Below, piece by piece: positions 9,550 through 16,373 of a stretch of 16,373 nucleotides of DNA (within the stretch, counting starts at the first letter, position 1; each line of letters opens with the position of its first letter). The position numbers and the translations under genes are program-made. Source of the stretch: Saccoglossus kowalevskii. Taxonomy: Eukaryota; Hemichordata; Enteropneusta; Harrimaniidae. The stretch is taken from the NCBI RefSeq assembly GCF_000003605.2, contig NW_003157231.1, positions 219,765 through 236,137 on the forward strand. The letters run 5' to 3'. Below the pieces are notes generated by a model. That model saw only the letters and a program-made list of their open reading frames with translations, was not told where the DNA came from and did not search any database.

Positions 9550-10070
9550 TCTTTATATAATTATGCAGATTTCAACCATAAACAAAACATGTAAGTAAGC
9601 ACTGAATTATACATTGAACTAGCTGAAAATTTTATAATTTATATACAAATTATGTAATCAATATAAGATGGGTTACAACCAAAAACTATGCATTGTACAA
9701 GAGCATCTTTGTACCAAGTTTCATTGAAATATAAGTAGTTCTAAAGATACCATGATGTTCCCTAATTTATGCAAATCATGGAATTAATATGCAAGGAATT
9801 CAACTCTAAACTAGTCAGGACTGTTTAATTTTATTACCTTGAGATATCATTGGAACAGCTGAAAATGTACCATATTAGAAGCCGCATTCCTAATAGAAGT
9901 CACACCCATTATTTTTGAATAAGTGAGAACCAAAAAATCACAATTTCTCATATGCTCCAATAGAGGCCACATCCCCTCTGTTGCATTGTACCATTTTAAT
10001 AGAAACCGAGGCTTCTAATACAGATTTTACAGCAATTAATATGCACTGATTTCAACATAAACTAGAAAAC
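9550..10070. repeat. Degenerate interspersed repeat tract
   Basis: A loose motif of the form attaatatgca, then gatttcaac, then taaac(tag), recurs near 9560, 9782 and 10034. Between these, pairs such as cattgaactagctgaaaat (about 9612) and cattggaacagctgaaaat (about 9848) also recur with a similar spacing of about 235 bp. This suggests an old tandem or nested duplication, into which the MITE-like element at 9859 is set. No open frame is present. Confidence 0.45.
9859..10032 (+). mobile_element. Short MITE-like element with TIRs, copy 1
   Basis: This copy matches 14590-14769 in the same orientation. Shared words include attagaagccgcat, cctaatagaagt, cacccatt, caatttctcatatg-like, gccacatcccctctgttgca and cttctaatacagattttaca. 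The right end is intact. The left end is decayed (ctgaaaatgtaccatatt in place of ctgtaaaatctgtatt). The agaagcc word is repeated internally in the element. It has no coding capacity and no TA flanks. Confidence 0.8.
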
Positions 10071-10112
10071 AGTTAAAGAAAAAAGAAAAGAAAAAGACCA
10101 GTCAATCAAATC

Positions 10113-10310
10113 TTGACAAAATGTATAAAACTACGTCTTGTCTGTATCAACTTTGAACAAAATCAGCGAAACTGTTTCTGAAAAATGGGTTGATAACCTA
10201 AGAAAAAGCGAAATAGCTATAAAGTCAAAATGCATATGTTTTCCATTACGACTTGTCTTTGTATCAATTTTGAATAAAATAGGCGAAAGCGTGCCTGTGA
10301 AATCACACCG
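10113..10310. repeat. Tandem duplication, about 110-115 bp unit
   Basis: The segment with acgtcttgtctgtatcaact (10133) is repeated as acgacttgtctttgtatcaa (10248). Both are followed by ttgaa(c/t)aaaat and gcgaaa. The duplication makes both strands open across 10131-10380: the plus frame reads a repeated LNKI(S/G)E and the minus frame a repeated ILFK(V/I)DT. Neither belongs to a family I recognise, and the overlap of two open strands argues against coding. Confidence 0.75.
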
Positions 10311-10639
10311 AACATTAACCCAACCAACAGATGCATACATGCAGGGGAGAACAGAACACAAAAAATGCTATTCTTTTTAAAACTATGTGAAAACATGAAA
10401 ACACTGCATCAAAATGTTGGCAGAAAAAATGCTGGCATTCAGATAAATAGTGAGTAGCTATCTATTCATCTAGCTCTCTATTTTGTTTAATTGTTTATCT
10501 TTATTATAGAGTCTTCTTTTCATTCAAACTATAATTAGACTTAAACAAATTGTTAGGAACAGACCAGAAACAAATTTTGTTTTGGTTTAACAAAAATTTA
10601 ATTGTATTATAAATGATACCAACATACATCATGTGATTA

Positions 10640-10750
10640 TGTTTAACCAATCACAAATTATCATTTACAAAATGTTCCCATAATGCAACAGAACTCCATT
10701 GGCAAATAACATCGCATAATTACCTCTAGCCAATGAGAATGCAATTGCAG
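10640..10750. promoter_or_regulatory. Cluster of three CCAAT boxes with SBS-like site
   Basis: CCAAT boxes with good flanks lie at 10647-10651 (aaccaatcac), 10698-10702 (inverted, ccattggc) and 10740-10744 (agccaatgag). TTCCCATAATGC at 10675-10686 resembles the ZNF143/SBS motif TTCCCAGAATGC. In animals these motifs are bound by NF-Y and ZNF143-type factors at promoters. An inverted repeat, taaatgata/tatcattta, brackets the left box (10610-10618 and 10659-10667). No transcribed gene is visible on either side, so this could be a promoter of a gene outside the window, an enhancer or chance. Confidence 0.25.
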
Positions 10751-11395
10751 TGTTAAAATTTAAGCTGACAGTTTAGCATGGAAATCTACTCTAACATCTA
10801 ACATGGGTAATTGAAAAGAAGAAGTTTCATCACTGTGAGGTTGTGCAACTTATCCATAAGAAATCCTTCAAAGAATAATGAAACCACTGCATAACCACAA
10901 GTCCAGGTGAAAACTGACTACAAGAGAAGACCATTGAAATTCCACCCACACTGTTTACAAAAGAAAATGAACGCTTATACATGTGTATTGTCTATGCATT
11001 AAACAGTTTACAACATGAATCTCGCCCGTTTATCACATGACTTCGTGTGACGCAGCTTCTAATTTGTAGCCATCTTGAACAGTACAGTTTCTTAGTCCAG
11101 TGTTTTGAGTTTCTCAGAGTTCAAATTCACTTGAATTTACTCCTCACGACTGCCAAATTTTGAGTATTAAAAATATTTTTGGTTTACCAGTTAACCGACA
11201 ATGCACTACAAAAAGTCCAATTCCGATAAAGATCACAAAATAATTACCATATTTCAATGATTAGAATAATTACAATTTGTTTTCATAAATTTATATGAGA
11301 GCTACACATGTGCATGTTACATTGTTTTTCACTGGTTTGTTTCAACCTACATCGCATACATAGATGTGTACATTCACAATCTAATCAAAAACCAA
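10751..11395. other. Unique sequence with a small motif-rich patch
   Basis: Most of this stretch shows nothing. The patch 11020-11080 is less A+T-rich and holds TCACATGAC (11033), an E-box of CLEAR type, tgacgcag (11048), which is CRE-like, and GCCATCTTG (11069-11077), an exact YY1-type word. Together with the CCAAT cluster about 300 bp upstream this may mark a regulatory region. The plus-strand frame 11308-11505 (65 codons) is Phe/Ile-rich and unremarkable. Confidence 0.3.
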
Positions 11396-11705
11396 TCATA
11401 CTTTGGGCTTTTCTAAATTTAACAGACATACCAGGTACCTATAATTTTTTTTGCATATCATATATTGTTATATATCATATATTATTGCCGGTGTTTTTTT
11501 TTTAATTTGTGATAATCATAAAAGCCTTGAAAATACACTTTTATGCTTTTCATATCCAATTAGCATCAGAATGCATATTACAAAAAGTCTTGAAACAAAA
11601 TAAAAAAAATATAATATTTGGGCTTTTCTAAATTTTCATTTGTTTTCATAATTTTTCTAATTATTGCTGGTAGTTTTTTTAAATTTTTGGTAATCACAAA
11701 ATGAA
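11396..11705. repeat. Diverged direct duplication, about 181-216 bp apart
   Basis: The 18-bp word ttgggcttttctaaattt is exact at 11403-11420 and 11618-11635. A second module, attattgc(c/t)ggt followed by a T-run and ggtaatca-like sequence, is at 11481-11519 and again at 11660-11698. The order is conserved but the offsets differ (215 and 179-180 bp), so copy 2 lacks about 35 bp between the modules. It is an old local duplication with no coding content. Confidence 0.75.
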
Positions 11706-12480
11706 AATTGGATAATTTTTCGAGATACAAGAGTCCAAAACGCCATGAAAAATGTTACGTTGGTATCTACGATGAGATTATTTCTTCATTGACATGGAAT
11801 AAACAAGGCTTACATGTATATTATTTTTGACATGAATCCCAATATTGTAAGAACATTTCAAAAAAATTGATATGTAATTTAGTGAGTTTCCAAGGTGATA
11901 ATTGTAATTAATTGGTTATCTTCCATAATGCATTGCAGTAACCGGTTCAGTAGTGCAAAATTAGAATTTAGCTCAAATTGTTTTGAGTTAGCATGAGTCA
12001 TTATTTTTTTTCACAAGAAAAAAATTCTTCAAAAACATACAATAATGGGCATTTTGGAAATTTTAACACTTTTTAAGTGTTCATGATAAAATTTATTTCA
12101 AATGTATAGTATTTAGGACTTCCATATAAAGTACTCATCTTATAATTATACCCAATTGAAACTTTGAGTTATGACGAGAATAGTTCATACCAATGCAAAT
12201 TACTTAAAAATCTGCATTTTCATGGGAGTTTGATACATTTTTTGTGCTTTGTACATGTAACTATTTTGGTGACCATTCCTTTTTATCTGGATTTTTTCAG
12301 CAACAGCGTGAAATAAAGCAATATGGTATAAAGTCAAGGAAATATGGTGATACATTTTAATGGTAACCAACTACCTCAATAATCTCTGATTGTGACTTAT
12401 CAAGGCAGACAAAAACAGCATGGTGTTTGTATGCTAAGCCAAAGTAAGCTTCTTTAACAATTCATTAATACATGCACATT
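11706..12480. other. A+T-rich sequence, nothing recognised
   Basis: No notable open frame, RNA gene or repeat copy was found. A ccataatgcattgcag word near 11922 faintly resembles the cccataatgcaacag word at 10677. Confidence 0.5.
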
Positions 12481-12725
12481 TTAACATTTCACCACCAGAC
12501 TTTCTCGCCTAAAATTTTCTGCACTTTTTTTCTCATATTCTTCAACATTTCTGGAAATGAACCCTAATTATAGAGCTAACAGACAAATTTTGAGTGAATT
12601 TTCAGTTTTCACTTTAAAAATTTGGCTATTTGTGTCCCACTCTTCAGAAAATAAGTGCAGACTATAAACAAGACTATTTTGTGAATTTGTGATGAAAAGG
12701 AGAAACTGGTGTTGAAAAAGTTAAG
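12481..12725 (-). mobile_element. 245-bp MITE-like dispersed element, copy B
   Basis: This is the best-preserved copy of the family at 8558-8800, in opposite orientation. Its two ends are inverted relatives: ttaacatttcaccaccagac opens it on the plus strand, and ctggtgttgaaaaagttaa closes it. After allowing one or two gaps the terminal inverted repeat is roughly 25 bp and includes tttca(a/c)caccag and tttctc. There is no coding capacity. The partial copy at 5443-5520 matches its right end as read on the minus strand. Non-autonomous DNA transposon is the most economical reading; superfamily cannot be assigned. Confidence 0.78.
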
Positions 12726-13189
12726 ATAAATATCAATACTGTCCATTATTGGTATACAGACTGTGATGCATTTTGTTAGGACATGTTTTTTTTTAAGAAA
12801 TTTGATACTGTGAAAGAATTAAATCAAGTAAGTGATCGAATAAGAATATAATTAATTAAATGAGTGTAGTATAACAAAAATGTAATAAGTCTGATATAAT
12901 ATTGTTAATAATACGCAATATAATTAAGGAACTGTAGATAAAATATGCCGCTCTTGTTAATTTCTGGATGAATTTCAATTTAAATATCATTTTAAAAAAT
13001 GTATGTAGTTTTAAACTTGTATGAAATAATTAATGTTATTAGAGTCACTGAATTTATTTCCACAGGGCATTTTTTTTTTTTACTTCATTGTGGCATGAAA
13101 TAGATTATATCCTCTTAACATTCAGTGAACAACTCCCAAGAATATCGCATCCCGAGAGGTCAAAGTTCAACACGAATGATTAGTTATTA
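12726..13189. other. A+T-rich sequence, nothing recognised
   Basis: No open frame, RNA gene or repeat copy was found. Homopolymer T-runs occur at about 12786 and 13072. Confidence 0.5.
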
Positions 13190-13400
13190 AAGAATCACTC
13201 AGCCTTTAGATTCGATTTTCAATTTGTTAGAAGTCACCCGGCGATGGCAGCTACGTGATCTTGGATTCTCAGAAGGTACACTTCACTCAATGTACGTCTT
13301 CTGAATTTAATATATACGATCGCTACTTCAACATGCGCATGTACATAGCAGTTAGCGATCGAAATCTCATCAGTTGTCAGGGAGATTTATAATGTAACAG
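13190..13400. other. G+C-richer patch with nested inverted repeats
   Basis: Two structures lie side by side. In the first, tcagaag and taca near 13269-13281 pair with tgta and cttctga near 13290-13303 around a short loop, with small bulges. In the second, CGATCGCTA (13317-13325) pairs exactly with TAGCGATCG (13353-13361), and the intervening 27 bases contain the 12-bp perfect palindrome ACATGCGCATGT (13330-13341). The core of that palindrome also resembles an NRF1 half-site. There is no open frame of note. It could be a regulatory element, a structured RNA or the end of an unknown repeat. The structures are seen directly; function is unknown. Confidence 0.5.
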
Positions 13401-14159
13401 GCTTTATACAGACACTGGATCATCCAGTTTAAGATTACTAACCTTGTTGTTAATATTGGGAAGAATTCCATTCCATACGTTCAGTGAAGTATAAAGGACC
13501 TTGGTAATATTAGTATGGTCTCACCAATTTTTATAAAATTAGTGTTGGGTTTCAACTTAAAGATGAAAGATAATTCCGTCATGAATATTGGAAAGTATAT
13601 TCGTCACAATATAAATCTAGTAGTCTTCAGAATTTGATCCAATTTAATGGGTCACAGTAATGAAGTGATTTTATTATTCTTATCAACCCGTTTGTGATTA
13701 CCTTGTATCTTTCTATCTAGATATATCAGGCTATTTTAGCTAATTTAGCAATTCTAATTTGCATTTTTTTTGCATTTTATTTTTAAATTTTTATCAAAAC
13801 CTATCACAAATTGGAAATTATGTTCATTTTGTCCAAAATTTACAGGAATTATATAAAATGTAAAATAAGACAAACTTGAAAAATATTAATTCAAAATTTT
13901 GTTGAAAAAAAATGACATTTGAAAATTTCCATTTGAGTTATTTTGTTTGTAACTTATTTTTATTTGTTTTTATTTGTCTTGATCAAAATTATTGAAAATA
14001 TAGGTACAAATTATGTCTACATGTATATATTTAGGTCAATTCTTGTAATAAGATCATTAACACAAATTTTCATAGTCAGATGGTTTAACAGCATTCATGA
14101 TGACATTACTTGAAAGTCAATGTGACTACTTGTCTTAAGGAGTCCAGCAAATAATTGAC
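13401..14159. other. A+T-rich sequence, nothing recognised
   Basis: A cattccatacgt word near 13469 followed by gtgaagtat is close to cattccatacgtcaatgaaa at 8171, and may be a trace of another dispersed family. Otherwise there is no open frame, RNA gene or tandem repeat. Confidence 0.45.
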
Positions 14160-14262
14160 TTGGGTTAAAATGTCACAATTTCCAGACAAATGGCTTTCAA
14201 TCTATTCCAAAAATCTTCAACAATAATAATAGAATTTTAATAATGCCTTATTTAAAATATTG
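14160..14262 (-). repeat. Dispersed repeat family 2, copy 2 (inverted)
   Basis: On the minus strand this reads gatttttggaatagattgaa through gacattttaacccaa (14215 down to 14160), about 92% identical to 8868-8922. Weaker similarity continues to about 14262, with the shared aaggcatt word at 14244-14251. The inverted copies of this family and of the 245-bp family keep the same left-to-right order, which a single inverted segmental duplication would reverse. They are therefore separate insertions. Confidence 0.85.
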
Positions 14263-14589
14263 CATATGTATTTTTCTAACAAAAATGTAATTAAACCGAG
14301 AAATGCATCTTGTATACTGGATTATTAGTTATTTTGGATACTTTCCTATCGTTTATAATGCATATGCACTACTAATAGAACACACACAGTAAATATTTAC
14401 AAGTACTGTGGTATGTTAGGTGAAATGTCACCACTTGTCAGTTGGTTTATGACACATTCCATTTCAAAACTCATGAGTGTATGACGTTCATGTCTGTATT
14501 TTTGGATACAAAAGTGTTGAGTTACAAATTGTCATATAAAAATAAAATTAGTTCTACACACAGTTATATGTAATGTCAGAGGTACATTA
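14263..14589. other. A+T-rich sequence, nothing recognised
   Basis: No open frame, RNA gene or repeat copy was found between family-2 copy 2 and the MITE-like element. Confidence 0.5.
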
Positions 14590-14769
14590 CCGTAAAATCT
14601 GTATTAGAAGCCGCATCCCTAATAGAAGTCGCACCCATTGTTTTTGAGTAATTGAGAATCAAAAATTCACCATTTCTCATATGTGTAGATGCTCTAATAG
14701 AAGCCACATCCCCTCTGTTGCATTCTATCATTTTAATAGAAGCCGCAGCTTCTAATACAGATTTTACAG
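14590..14769 (+). mobile_element. 180-bp MITE-like element with TIRs, copy 2
   Basis: The left end (14590-14614, beginning ccgtaaaatctgtattagaa) and right end (14745-14769, ending cttctaatacagattttaca then g) are inverted copies at 23 of 25 positions. A TA dinucleotide borders each side (14588-14589 and 14770-14771), as expected of a Tc1/mariner-type target duplication. Two bases can match by chance, however, and copy 1 lacks TA flanks. Inside, aatagaagcc-like words recur four times. The minus-strand frame 14576-14785 merely translates this repetition (SIRAS, SIRDAAS) and is not a credible protein. The element is too short to encode a transposase. Confidence 0.85.
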
Positions 14770-14783
14770 TACTTGGGGTTTGC

Positions 14784-14808
14784 AACGCGCATAGTACTGT
14801 ATGGTGAC
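14784..14808 (+). repeat. Isolated relative of the 34-bp minisatellite unit
   Basis: The sequence gcgcatagtactgtatggtg (14787-14806) resembles gcgcatagtggaacaagtat plus ggtg at the start of the array (15054-15077): gcgcatagt and tatggtg are shared, with four fewer bases between them. It lies about 270 bp before the array. It may be a decayed unit or the kind of sequence from which the array grew. The match is short. Confidence 0.35.
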
Positions 14809-15055
14809 ATCATGCCAAGATCCCATTCAAGTCTCATCTCATAGATAGCTAGACTGATGCTACGACCTTCTGACTTGACATAGGCAGTTTGTAATAAAAC
14901 AATAAAACATGTATTACCACGTTCATAGTGAAAAAATGTAATACATCGAAAATGTACAGAAAATATAGTTATCGTAATCCGTCATATCGTGAGCAGCTAC
15001 ATTTGTATTTTGATCCACCTGGACATCCCAGTATTCTAGTTACCTTGGGCATGCG
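14809..15055. other. Unique spacer before the right minisatellite
   Basis: No gene, RNA or repeat copy was found in these 247 bases. The array is entered directly after ggcatgcgcatag, whose gcatgc/atgcgcat words also occur in the structured patch at 13330-13341. Confidence 0.5.
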
Positions 15056-16373
15056 CATAGTGGAACAAGTATGGTGTTAACACATTTCCCATAGTGGAAC
15101 AAATATGGTGTTAACACATTTTCCATAGTGGAACAAGTATGGTGTTAACACATTTCCCATAGTGGAACAAATATGGTGTTAACACATTTTCCATAGTGGA
15201 ACAAGTATGGTGTTAACACATTTCCCATAGTGGAACAAATATGGTGTTAACGCATTTTCTATAGTGAAACAAATATGGTGTTAACACATTTCCCATAGTG
15301 GAACAAATATGGTGTTAACACATTTTCTATAGTGGAACAAATATGGTGTTAACACACTTCCCATAGTGGAACAAATATGGTGTTAACACATTTTCCATAG
15401 TAGAACAAGTATGGTGTTAACACATTTTCCACAGTGAAACAAATATGGCGTTAACACATTTTCCATAGTAGAACAAGTATGGTGTTAACACATTTTCCAT
15501 AGTAGAACAAGTATGGTGTTAACACATTTCCATGGTGGAACAAGTATGGTGTTAACACATTTTCCATGGTGGAACAAGTATGGTGTTAACACATTTTCCA
15601 TAGTAGAACAAGTATGGTGTTAACATATTTTCTATAGTAGAACAAGTATGGTGTTAACACATTTCCATGGTGGAACAAGTATGGTGTTAACACATTTTCC
15701 ATAGTAGAACAAGTATGGTGTTAACACATTTTCCATAGTGGAACAAGTATGGTGTTAACACATTTTCCATGGTGGAACAAGTATGGTGTTAACACATTTT
15801 CCATAGTGGAACAAATATGGTGTTAACACATTTTCCACGGTGGAACAAGTATGGTGTTAACATATCTCCTATGGTGGAACAAGTGTGGTGTTAACACATT
15901 TTCCATAGTAGAACAAGTATGGTGTTAACACATTTTCCATGGTGGAACAAGTATGGTGTTAACACATTTTCCATGGTGGAACAAGTATGGTGTTAACACA
16001 TTTTCCATAGTGGAACAAGTATGGTGTCAACACATTTCCCATAGTGGAACAAATATGGTGTTAACACATTTTCCATAGTAGAACAAGTATGGTGTTAACA
16101 CATTTTCCATGGTGGAACAAGTATGGTGTTAACACATTTTCCATAGTAGAACAAGTATGGTGTTAACACATTTTCCATGGAGGAACAAGTATGGTGTTAA
16201 CACATTTTCCATAGTGGAACAAATATGGTGTTAACACATTTTCCATGGTGGAACAAGTATGGTGTTAACATATCTCCCATGGTGGAACAAGTGTGGTGTT
16301 AACACATTTTCCATGGTAGACAAGTATGGTGTTACACATTTTCCATGTGGAACAGTATGGTGTTAACACATTT
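15056..16373. repeat. 34-bp minisatellite array (39 copies)
   Basis: Units begin with catagtgg or catggtgg, contain aacaagtatggtg or aacaaatatggtg, and end with gttaacacattttc. Steps are 34 bp except two 33-bp units (15498 and 15633) that lack one T. Every typical unit has the perfect 10-bp palindrome GTGTTAACAC and a short inverted repeat, ttcca/tggaa, around the unit junction. The first six units alternate aag/ttcc and aaat/tttc types, a 68-bp dimer. A three-unit signature (aaat, then catatctcc, then gtgtgg) occurs at 15802 and again at 16210, exactly twelve units (408 bp) later. Not coding, since 34 is not a multiple of three. The array runs off the window. Confidence 0.98.
16312..16373. 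other. Cluster of single-base deletions at window end
   Basis: In the last two units four single bases are missing: gtagacaag for gtagaacaag, gttacac for gttaacac, catgtgg for catggtgg, and aacagtat for aacaagtat. Each loss is in a two-base run. The preceding 1,250 bases of the array have only two single-base losses. This concentration is typical of unpolished long-read sequence at a contig end. Confidence 0.6.

Noticed and set aside
10131-10380. Overlapping plus and minus frames of 80 and 76 codons
   Set aside because: Both span a tandem duplication and both show the duplication in the peptide. Neither has a recognised domain.
8558-14262. One large inverted segmental duplication
   Set aside because: The 245-bp element and family 2 occur in the same left-to-right order in both places although each copy is inverted, and the intervening distances differ. 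Independent insertions fit better.
14576-14785. 69-codon minus-strand frame with SIRAS and SIRDAAS words
   Set aside because: It lies on the MITE-like element and reads its internally repeated word. It is not a credible protein.

Overview
The window looks like nuclear, non-coding DNA of a eukaryote, most likely an invertebrate animal. It is strongly A+T-rich. It has no dense gene packing, no ribosome-binding sites and no operon-like ORF runs. It holds long minisatellite arrays, (AAAT)n microsatellites and several families of short degenerate dispersed repeats, some with terminal inverted repeats. The tacatgta word recurs (for example near 4375, 8310, 11810 and 14020), as I recall it does in several marine invertebrate genomes; this is a weak hint only. 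I cannot name the species.

Layout. A 35-bp minisatellite fills 1-1497 (about 42.7 copies, in perfect 35-bp register). From 1498 to about 8300 the DNA is mostly A+T-rich intergenic or intronic sequence. It contains a degenerate 63-bp tandem repeat (2501-2727), a 14-bp palindrome resembling an RFX X-box (3521-3534), a faint tRNA/SINE-like patch (3600-3860), hairpins, a truncated dispersed-repeat copy (5443-5520), one weak exon candidate (5816-5972), a 73-bp tandem duplication (6232-6376) and a compound microsatellite (7018-7106). From about 8300 to 14800 the DNA is a mosaic of dispersed repeats. These are a 50-bp pair (8342/9392), a roughly 245-bp family with terminal inverted repeats (8558 and, inverted, 12481), a second inverted pair (8819 and 14160), and a roughly 175-180-bp MITE-like element with 25-bp terminal inverted repeats (9859 and 14590). 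Between them lie short tandem duplications, a CCAAT-box cluster and a structured, G+C-richer patch (13190-13400). A 34-bp minisatellite fills 15056-16373 (39 copies) and runs to the end of the window.

No protein-coding gene can be called with confidence. The short open frames have no recognisable family, and several are by-products of repeats: 2435-2683 minus reads a 63-bp repeat, 10131-10380 both strands reads a duplication, and 14576-14785 minus reads a MITE. The repeats are the main content. The two flanking arrays have nearly the same period (35 and 34 bp), each has a palindrome in every unit, and they share short modules in the same order. The window probably equals a whole assembly contig that broke inside both arrays; the last 60 bases carry four single-base deletions, as expected of a poorly polished contig end.
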